The position numbers and the translations under genes were made by a program. This document shows positions 55,620 to 64,000 of a stretch of DNA of 64,000 bases, piece by piece (within the stretch, counting starts at the first letter, position 1; each line of letters begins with the position of its first letter). The stretch comes from Zingiber officinale (lineage: Eukaryota > Streptophyta > Magnoliopsida > Zingiberales > Zingiberaceae). The DNA lies in NCBI RefSeq assembly GCF_018446385.1, contig NC_055991.1, positions 95,339,712 through 95,403,711 on the forward strand, given 5' to 3'. A model generated the notes under the pieces. It was not told where the DNA came from and did not search any database. It saw only the letters and a list, made by a program, of their open reading frames with translations.

Positions 55620-58472
55620 GAACGGAACGCAGAAGGGGGGAGGTTAATATTTAACGCTCTACGAATGGCGATGCGGAACCGGAGGCGGAGCGGAGATTGA
55701 GGGGTAAAACTACGGTGAAGAAAGCGGAAGCCAACGCGACGGCACGCCGTTAACCTTAACGGCGTCACCTCCCGGTCGCGGCATTTCGCCGTCTGCCCGT
55801 CACCCGAACCGCTCCCGCTCCGCTTTTACCTAATCGCCCTCCTACATCGACCCAATAACCGGTCGACCACCAATCACGTGGCCCCATCTCCATGACCCCA
55901 CCTAAGGCGACAAGTGGCCCCATCCCGTAGCGGGCAAGAACCCGTTTCCTGTCCCCAGATAACGCCTGATCCTCCTGCAATTCCAAACGTATGGATACGC
56001 CAACCGTAATCTCTCTCATTAATGAAGGCACTAAAAGGATGCGGCAAATCTCTGACGCCACGCAATCACGTTCAGACTCCACTCCACTTTCTGCCTGACG
56101 TAAGGGGCCTTCATTTAACCGATCGCCACGTCCACAATAAAGCCTGCTTGCCGTTTCGGTGATACAGCGGATGCGTAGAGGGGAGCTTGTGCGTGCGGCA
56201 CACGGAGGTGACAGGTTCAGGTGAACGGACAGGAATCTTCCCGTGTCCTCCTCACTCGAACCGTAAAAACTGAAACGAACGGACCAGATCTTCCCTTCTT
56301 GCCATCGCCGATTATGAGTTTTACTTTTCGCAATTTGATTTGGTTTCAATTTAATTGTAATTATTCTTGTCGTTTTGTGCTTTATTACTAGAGTTGCAAG
56401 ATGATGGAGATTAAGTTTAGTTTCGACATGCTAAACCTTTTTGTTAATGGTTGTGAAAATATCAACGCAATTTATGGATCAACGTAAGTTTCATTGTTAT
56501 TTATCCATTCCATGTAATGTATCTAAATTTCAAATATACTCAAATGGTGTAGTTTTTTTTCGAAATATTCTTCCTTATTTTTAGGTCAGTTTCTCCGAAG
56601 TTGATTAATAAACTTAGATTACTCTAAATAACCTCAAATTAAAACTAATATATTTTATGTCCTCAAATCTGAATTAGATAACATAAATTAATAGCAAGGT
56701 ATTAAATTAAGAACTCGTCTTTAATTTTCCATTCTACTCATTTATCACTCTTAATTTACACTATCAAATTAGAAGATAGAGTCATTAAAGAGGCTTTGAT
56801 TTGAAGCACTTTACGGTTCTGGACACAGTGATGGACCTAAACCATTCTAAAATTTAAAAATTTAATGTTTTTCAAATTGTCTTAGGAAGTCGATGCAATT
56901 TAATTCTTCCACCTATATTTTTAATGACTACAATTTAGTCATTAGGGTTATGCTGCCGTATTAGGATATCTAAATTGTCATCTAAATACTCATGATTTTA
57001 TTCTTAATTATAACGTATTTGTAGAAATTTTTCTTTTAAATAAAGGGCGTAATCAAAGAATACTGGGTTTTTGAACTGACTACCACATGTACTTCCTGAT
57101 TTATCTTGGTAGTTAGTGAAAAATTTTCGTAGGATCGAATTGATCACCTCGAAATATAGTTAGTATGGATAACTAGAATTATTATATAATAACTATAATT
57201 TAATTATACATTTATCTTTTTCCACCATATTTTATAATTAGACCACACTAATTTATAAGACTCATTACCTAATCCAATGTTCTTGACTGCGCATTTGGCT
57301 TTGGCTAAGACTCTTAATTATTATTTTGTTCTATTCTTCTTCAGAAAGAGGATTCCTAAGCTTTGAACGGTAAAGTTATGAAAGATATCTACTACATGAT
57401 ATAAATAAGGTGTTATTATTTATTTAATTTTAAATAATTTTATTTTAATAATAGTAGGGACTTATGTTTTTTTTTTATTATTATTTGAATATAAATATGT
57501 TTGTTAAAAAAATATGATTCTAGATATAAAAATGTATGAAAAAAATAGAAAAATATATGAAAAAATAGAAGAATTTAAAGATGCACTTAGACATATTTAT
57601 TACTAATATTCAAAATCAAAACTCACAAAATAATATAATTAAAAATTTAAATGAAAAACTAATTAAATTTTCACCAAAAAAGTATACTTTATGATTAAAA
57701 AAAAAGTCAAGAACTCCCTAATGATCACAAATCTAATTAATCAAAAATTAATATTAATAAAAAAAATAATAGTAATTTAGAAGGAGAAAACATTGAATAG
57801 ATGACGAAGATAAATTTTTAAATAATTTCGATGAAATTATTATTCAAAATATATATGATATAGTACAATGAAAATATATATATATAAATTATTATTCAAA
57901 TTATTTTAAAATTAAAATTTTATTTAAAAAAATAAAACTGTCATTATCAGTAATGAAAAAGGATTAAAAATTTTTTAAATTTTTTAAAAAATTATTAAAT
58001 ATCTAAATAATTTTTTTTTAACCTTATGGAACTTGAGACGGCTTGAGACAAATAGTTATCTATCATTTTGCATTCTCCAACAAAGTAAATATTAATATAT
58101 ATTTTTTTTATTTGAGTATATTTATAATAAAATATGTTCATCTAGTATCGTAGGATTGATTTTTTATAAGAATGTTGTGCGAGTGTCTCTCGTAGAGACG
58201 AGGTCAATTTATTTATTTATTATTTATTATTTATTAATTGGCATATATATCCCAAATTAATCCGAGGTGATGAGTTTCTCCATGAAAGTTTTTCATCCAC
58301 TTAAGTAAATCGGAAATTACTTATAGCGGATAGTCTATATTAGAAATACGAATGAAATAAAGAGGTGAAGATAAAGATATTCTATTGTACATAAGATTTT
58401 AGTCCAACATTAGAAGTCTTGGTTTTATTGTTGGTTTAAATTATAGTACATGTATTGATGTTGTAATATATG
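55620..58472. other. Upstream region of Mei2-like gene and AT-rich intergenic DNA
   Basis: 55620-56340 is GC-rich and gene-proximal. It has open frames on the minus strand (up to 194 codons) without family features, probably due to base composition. 56340-58472 is AT-rich with A/T runs and an (ATTT)-like stretch near 58203. No gene or repeat family recognised. Confidence 0.5.
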
Positions 58473-59170
58473 TAGGGATGTAAATGAGTCGAACTGATCA
58501 GCCGAACAGTATTAGGCTCGAGCTCGGTTCGTTTAAGTTATATTCGGGCTCGAGCTCGGCTCGAGCTCGAATCGAGCTTTTAAGGCTCGAGCTCGGCTCG
58601 TTTTAGAATTATCAAGCTCGCGAACAGTTTGAGCTCTGCTCGTTATTAGCTCGATTATCAAAGTTAATGAGTCTAACTCGTTAAGCGAGCTCGGGCTCGT
58701 TTTCGGGCTCGTTTAGAGTTCATTTTTGGTTCATTTTAGAGCTCGTTTTTTGGCTCATTTTAAAGTTCATTTTAAGGCTCGTTTTAGAGCTCGTTTTTTT
58801 GGCTCGTTTTAAAGTTCATTTTAAGGCTCGTTTTAGAGCTCGTTTTTTTGGCTCGTTTTTTGGCTCATTTTAAAGTTCATTTTAAGGCTCGTTTTAGAGT
58901 TCATTTTTTGACTCGGTTTAAGGTTCGTTTTAAGGCTCATTTTTTTGCTCGGTTTAAGGCTCGTTTTTTTTGCTCGCAAGCCTATAAACGAACATGTTCG
59001 CGGGCTTATGAGCCGAATATCCTTAAGCTCGAGCTCGGCTCGATAAAACTGTCGAGCTCAAAATCAAGCTCGAACTCGGCTCGATAAGATAAACGAATAA
59101 ACTCGAACGAGCTTTTTACCGAATCGAACTCCGAATAGCTTGCGAACCGTTTGGTTCATTTACATCCCTA
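58473..59170. mobile_element. hAT-like non-autonomous transposon, 698 bp
   Basis: Ends TAGGGATGTAAATGAG (left) and TAGGGATGTAAATGAA (right, reversed). Perfect 8-bp target duplication AATATATG (58465-58472, 59171-59178). The interior is built of GCTCGAGCTCGGCTCG blocks and GGCTCGTTTTAGAGCTCG-type repeats (58690-58980). No transposase; a 79-codon ORF at 58848 is repeat-derived. Confidence 0.92.
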
Positions 59171-59178
59171 AATATATG

Positions 59179-60153
59179 GATGGAAAGAGACTCTCTCACG
59201 CGTGGATGCGCAGGGATGGGTACAAATCCATGGCCCAGATTATACTAAACTAAAGTTGCCTCGTGTACGAGCACAACCTACGCAAGTTGAATGTCGGATC
59301 GGTCGAGACAAAATTTACCCAAAAGAATGAACCAACGTTTTGCCACCTAAATCTCTTTTTGATACTTGCTCAAGAGTGTAACAGAAACATTAATATGAAA
59401 TTAATAGTGATATTAAACTCATTAATGGTAACTTCGTAACATCTCAGCATTAATGACGACATTAAACTGATTAATAATAATTCTGTTATGTCTCGACATT
59501 AATGAAGACATTAAACTAATTAATGACGACATTAAATCCAACATTAAATTACTATAATTTGATCATTCATAGTAGGCAAGGTGAGATCTCTTATACAAGG
59601 AGGTTGAATCTTGAGCAAAGGAAAGTGTAGCGAAAGAGAGAGTGAGGAAAAGCAGGAAGCGAACCTTTGTCTATCCATGTTTTCCCATAAAAACTCTCTC
59701 AGTCGTGCATCCATTCAGCTGAAGTATTCGTGATAGCACTCGGGTGCATTTTCAGTTCGCCACAAGTAACTAGTGCTTGGTTGCGTGTGTATGGTTTTAC
59801 CATTATATCTTGGGAAACAGACGACTCGAGAGAACGTCGAAGCACAGCCAGAGGTGGGGCGAATCTGTTTCAAGGAAACTACGTTGAGCGCAGACCTCGG
59901 TATCTTACTCAGTGAATTCCCTTCTTAACTCGACGATCGACTCTTGATTTTGTTACACGCCATATCAACTCCGTAACTTGAACCACTAGAAGTTTGGCAG
60001 AACCAACCCCATTGGCAGCCTGAGATTATCTGCTCAGGTCATCTCAACAGATAAGTTAAAATTGATTTTGTATAATTTCAATTCAATAATTTTCTCTAAT
60101 ATCTCCAGCAATAAATTGTCCAACAATCTTGAAATGAATTTTATTCTATTGAG
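59179..60153 (+). other. Unresolved leader or LTR of the Copia relic
   Basis: Non-coding. Contains repeated ATTAATGACGACATTAAACT blocks (59395-59545), a promoter-like CTCTTATACAAGGAGG near 59590, and a long leader into the gag start at 60154. Probably the 5' LTR/leader of the following Copia element, but no second LTR copy is present to prove it. Confidence 0.35.
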
Positions 60154-61953
60154 ATGGCCACAAAACAAAGTGTTGAAGTACAACAGACTCAACACATGAA
60201 GGCTCCCTTCGCCCCGATTGGAACTATGTCAATCAACTACACGGAAAGGACAGAGAAGTTCACTGGATTGAACTTTAAGAAGTCAAGAAAAGATGCTCTT
60301 CTACTTGACCACGCTCAATCTAGCTCTATTCTTAATTGAGGACACTCCCAAGCGTGCTGAGGATGCTGATGCACAGACCATCAATATAGTAGAGGCATGA
60401 AATCACTCTGAGTTCCTTTGCTAAAACTATATCCTCGACTGCCTGACGTTGTATGTTATGTATAGCACGAAGAGAACAACTAATTAAGAAGCTGTGGGAG
60501 TCCCTATACAAGAATTACAAGACGGAGGATGCAAGGGCCAAGAAGTCATGGGTCAATTCCTGGACTATAAGATGGTTGACTCCGAGACAGTGATCAGTCA
60601 AGTCTAAGAGATTTAGGTGATCTTACACTAGATCCATTCAGAAAGAACAGTTCTGAGTGAAACCTTTTAGGTGGCTGCTATCATTGAGAAGTTGCCTCCA
60701 GACTAGAAGGGATACCTGAAGCACAAGCGAAAAAAGATGAATGTGGAGGAACTCATTGTTAGATTTTGCATCGAAGAAAATAACAAGAGTTCAGAGAAAA
60801 AGTTGTTCTCTCAGGCTACTGTGAAAGTCAATGTTGTCAAGCACGGTCAAAACTCAAAATAGAAGAACCACACTCTAAAGGAGATGATGAACGTTCTTCT
60901 ATTAAGCTCTAGACTTCTAAAGTTTATGTGGGGGGAAGCTGTGTTAACATCTAATTATCTTTTAAATAAGGTGTCCCAAAAGAAAATAGATAAGAGTCCT
61001 TTTGAGTTGTGGAATGAAAGACAATCATCCTATAAATATTTACGAATGTAAGGGTCGCTTACTAAAGTTTTAGTGCCTAATCCGAAAATGATTAAGATAA
61101 GACCAAAGATTGTTGATTATATATTTATTGAATATGTACATAACAGCAGAGCGTATCAGTTTTTTGTGTATGTCACAAATACCGGATATACACAAGAACT
61201 CAATAATAGAATTGAGAAATACCTCGTTCTTCTAGCATGTGTTTCCATATAAGACTTGAGAGGATGCTAGCTCCTTAAAATGGGTATATGAAACACAAGG
61301 TGGAGATGATAATGAGGAACCAGTTAAGGTTGAACTTAGACAGAGCAAAAGAGCTTAGGTAGAAAAATCCTACGAATAGGATTTTATCACTTTCATGTTA
61401 TAAAGTGAGCCTCGAAATTACTCAAAAGCAGTAAGCTCTTCTGATGGACTTCACTGGAGAGAGACAATTACATCTGAGATAGAATCTATCTTGTAAAATC
61501 ACACTTGAGAACTTATAGATCTTCCTCCAGAAATAAACCACTAGGTTACAAGTGGATCTTCAAAAAGAAAATGATGTTAGATGACACAATTGATAAGTAC
61601 AAGGTCAGATTGATAATCAAAAAATACCGATAATGAGAAAGTCTTGATTACTTTGATACATATTTTCTAGTATCGAGAATAACTTTCATAAGAGTATTCT
61701 TGACTATAGTCGCTCTATGGAATCTCGAAATACATCAGATGGATGTAAAAATAGTCTTTCTAAATGGAGATTTAGAAGAGAAAATCTACATGGAGAAACT
61801 TGAGGGGTTTTCTATACTAGGACAGAAAAATAACGTTTGTAGATTGGCGAAGTCATTATATGGCTTGAAACAAGCACCAAAGCAGTGGCATGAGAAATTT
61901 GATAATGCATGAAGGAATGTGGATTCAAGATTAATGAATGTGATAAATATGTC
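60154..61953 (+). pseudogene. Copia gag-pol remnant, cut by Tat element D
   Basis: A gag start (EKFTGLNFKKSRK) is followed by frameshifted UBN2-type gag pieces (about 60360-60840). The sequence then jumps directly to the integrase end (about 60880-61010; NYLLNKV, FELWNERQSSYKY). RT pieces follow from about 61540 (YKWIFKKK; MDVKIVFLNGDLEEKIYMEK; SLYGLKQAPKQWHEKFD). The nucleocapsid, protease and first part of integrase appear deleted. Stops are frequent. The reading ends where the Tat LTR begins (61954). Confidence 0.85.
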
Positions 61954-62739
61954 TGATCCTGTCCGAATCGCTGAATCAACGGACGCTGGGCACGTGGCGC
62001 TCTCCTGGTTGCTGACGCAGATCTCCGACCGGTCGTACGACACTCAGGCGAACCTGCAAAGAAGTCGGGTCGGGAGGGGGTTCCCGGCGACGACCCTCCG
62101 ACGCTCAAGTCAGGCAAGTAGACAACAAAGAAGTGGCTCCAAAAATCGTAGCACGCGTACCTCCGGTGAAGGGTGAGGCCCTTTATATAGGGCTGGAAAG
62201 GGACTCATGCACACAGATCGAGGCGCATACGTGTCCTCAGCCCATACCTCAATATGGGCTTGTCAGAAAAGCTCACCTGACCCCTTACTGCTACAGTCCG
62301 AGCACGCTTTGATGGGATAGCGGACCCCTGTCATAAGATCCTACGTATGGCCTGCTCCTCGAACATGCCCGCTGTAAGAGGATGTTTCCTTGTCCTGTTC
62401 TCTTCTTACTACATGCCGAGTGTCCGGCCGATCGGCAGTCCCCTTGCGTCCGGCCGGTCATACGTGCTGGTCCACTTAGGATATTCCCGGTAGTGTGCTC
62501 TGTGGAGACTGATCGCAGTATTGCTACCTTATGCCTTCGGTCGAGTGGGCCACCCGCTCGGCCGTACGATCCTGTTCAACGAGCGTCGGAACCCAGACTC
62601 CTCGCCGGGTGCCTTTGACTCCGATGGGACCCCGTTTGGCCGACCGGTCTCCTCTTCTCCGGTCGGCCGTTCGGCCCTTTGACTTCCACGTGGCGTTGAC
62701 TTCCCTCAGAGGGGGGTCCCTGTTCTTATCGCCGGATCA
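61954..62739 (-). repeat. 3' LTR of Tat element D
   Basis: 786 bp, TGATCC...GGATCA. Aligned with the C LTRs over its length but with many substitutions and small indels. TATA box at 62183-62189 (minus). Confidence 0.88.
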
Positions 62740-62754
62740 CTTGCCTCCCCTTCA
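62740..62754 (-). other. Polypurine tract of Tat D
   Basis: Identical to that of Tat C (minus strand TTGAAGGGGAGGCAAG). Confidence 0.85.
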
Positions 62755-63100
62755 AGTCTAGTCGAAGGAGGAGATTAGTCCGACTGACTGGACCGTCAGT
62801 TGGGCCGAGCGGTGTGCTGTAACTACCATCCGCTCGGGAACTAGGGGCAGCCAGAACGCCAGTCAACGCCACCGTTACTCAGCATCTCTTCGAATTTTCC
62901 GCCAATCTCCATCATTAAGGTCTAGCACGCGCTCATTAAATGCATTCCAGTGGTTGAATGCCACGTGGCGATGCTGCCGTCATCATACGGCGTCGGCGTG
63001 GTGTTCTGATGGGATCGAGGCGGTTCGAAATGAACGGCGTGATGAGTGCTCTGATTCTCGCGACCTGGATCCAACGGTGGAGGCCGCTCGGGCTCCACCC

Positions 63101-63107
63101 TATAAAA
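63101..63107 (+). promoter_or_regulatory. TATA box of the antisense gene in Tat D
   Basis: CCACCCTATAAAAAG, in the same conserved block as at 28205 in Tat C, about 280 bases before the ATG. Confidence 0.65.
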
Positions 63108-63382
63108 AGCTCCGTTTTCTCCCTTCGCCGCACTCTTGCTCTTGCGTGCCTCCCAACTTCTCGCGTTTCAGCTTTCCGGCGATCTCATTCCTCTGGTTTC
63201 GGCGATCTCCGGTGCTCTTTCTTCGATCCTCCTCTTCGTTGCAAGGTTCTCTTTCTTTCCCTCTTTGTTTCCGGCATTTTCTTTGCATTTCTTTCCCAAG
63301 TTTCCATCTTCGGGATACTGTTCCGTTGCCATCTTGCTTTTATCTTCTGCCTTCGTCTTTTTTGATTTCGTCCGCTCGGATA

Positions 63383-64000
63383 ATGGCCCAATCTTCTCAA
63401 CCCGAAGATCAAACCCTCGGCCCATGGTACAGTACCATGGAATCGCGCTTCGATCGGCGCGACGTCGATCTTTTGATCGAAAACTTTGACATCCCTTCTG
63501 ATTTCGAAGTCATCTTACCCGGTCCCTCCGCTCGGCCTCATAAACCGCCGAGCGGAGCCTTTTGTGTTTTCCGCGACCAGTTCACAGCCGGTTTGCAATT
63601 TCCCATTCATCCTTTCATCGTTGACGTCTGCAACTTTTTCGGCATTCCGCTCGGAAGCCTAGTCCCCAATACCTTCCGCCTTTTATGTGGCGTCGTTGTC
63701 CTGTTCAAAATCCACACTATCCCCCTCCGACCGGAGGTTTTCTATTATTTTTATTACCCTAAACAGTCCGAGCTGGGCACATATATGTTCCAGGCTCGGC
63801 CCGGTCTAGTTTTCTTCAATAAACTCCCTTCTTCCAATAAGCATTGGAAAGAATTTTATTTCTACCTCCGCATGCCTGAGCGGGCCCCCTTCCTGACGAA
63901 GTGGCAGATCGAACCACCAACCTCCCCTGAGCTCAAAAGATTCAAGACCTGGCCGAATTATCTACACGCTGCCAATATGCTTGCCGGTCTGCGGGTCGAC
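63383..64000 (+). CDS. Antisense gene of Tat D, gypsy-type transposase-like domain (partial)
   Basis: Open for 206 codons from ATG 63383 (MAQSSQPEDQTLGPWYS) to the window edge. The start is chosen because the 18 codons before the internal Met are open here, whereas the aligned Tat C copy has a stop in them. It contains the PF04195-like domain with FCVFRDQFTAGLQ, VCNFFGIPLGSLVPNTFRLL, RPEVFYYFYYPKQSE and FYFYLRMPERAPFLTKWQ. About nine in ten residues match the Tat C copy over 187 positions by eye. The intron and coiled-coil exons seen in C would lie beyond the window. Function unknown. Confidence 0.82.
   Translation, partial: MAQSSQPEDQTLGPWYSTMESRFDRRDVDLLIENFDIPSDFEVILPGPSARPHKPPSGAFCVFRDQFTAGLQFPIHPFIVDVCNFFGIPLGSLVPNTFRLLCGVVVLFKIHTIPLRPEVFYYFYYPKQSELGTYMFQARPGLVFFNKLPSSNKHWKEFYFYLRMPERAPFLTKWQIEPPTSPELKRFKTWPNYLHAANMLAGLRVD

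Larger units (their letters stand above)
61954..64000 (-). mobile_element. Tat-lineage retrotransposon D, 3' end (continues beyond window)
   Basis: Minus-strand element of the same broad family as C, entered from its 3' end: 3' LTR 62739-61954, polypurine tract, then the antisense gene. gag-pol must lie to the right of base 64000. Left flanking 5-mer is ATGTC. Its LTR is clearly diverged from that of C. Confidence 0.9.

Noticed and set aside
55765-56349. 194-codon minus-strand ORF upstream of the Mei2-like gene
   Set aside because: GC-rich promoter-proximal sequence, no recognisable motif, no second exon or codon-bias support.
58848-59087. 79-codon ORF with ARFxxHFKxRF repeats
   Set aside because: Translation of the GGCTCGTTTT-type repeats inside the hAT-like element; no sign of a protein gene.

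Overview
The window is nuclear DNA of a flowering plant. The reasons are intron-rich genes of plant families (seipin, a DUF3754 membrane protein, a Mei2-like RNA-binding protein), Au-type SINEs, a Tourist-like MITE, hAT-like MITEs, and nested Copia, Ty3/gypsy and Tat-lineage LTR retrotransposons. A monocot, perhaps Zingiberales-like, is a weak guess from overall feel only.

Layout. 1-14.7 kb is a stack of nested retrotransposons. A minus-strand Copia (LTR 748-3294) abuts the end of an unrelated LTR (3295-3682). That fragment interrupts the 5' LTR of a plus-strand Copia of the first family (to 13008), which sits in a decayed Ty3/gypsy integrase region (13009 to about 14.7 kb). 16.4-17.6 kb holds a two-exon seipin gene (minus). 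18.5-26.65 kb holds a 14-exon DUF3754 gene (minus) whose introns carry an Au SINE and a hAT MITE. 27.03-37.87 kb is a complete 10.8-kb Tat-lineage gypsy element lying on the minus strand: LTRs, gag, broken pol with a second RNase H, an array of about eleven 65-bp repeats, and an antisense (plus-strand) gene with its own TATA box and introns. 38-41 kb contains a roughly 985-bp tandem duplication rich in GCGACGG-like motifs. 41.5-41.8 kb is a Tourist MITE. 43.7-55.4 kb is a Mei2-like gene (minus; 12 coding exons plus a 5'-UTR exon). 58.5-59.2 kb is a hAT-like element with a perfect 8-bp target duplication. 60.1-61.95 kb is a Copia relic. It is cut by a second Tat element of the same broad family (61954 to window end), whose antisense gene is open to the edge of the window.

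The three host genes lie on the minus strand. Exon borders were read by hand from GT/AG sites, phase continuity and family similarity: the reading frame closes in each case (386, 479 and 947 codons before stop).

The most interesting system is the antisense gene carried by both Tat elements. It keeps a promoter, protein sequence and introns. Such introns can survive retrotransposition only because their splice signals are backwards in the genomic RNA. The 3' LTR of the complete Tat element also points straight into the DUF3754 gene, with about 380 bp between them. A large head-to-head Copia inverted repeat (about 2.8-kb arms) and three conserved hairpins in a Copia leader are further structural signals.
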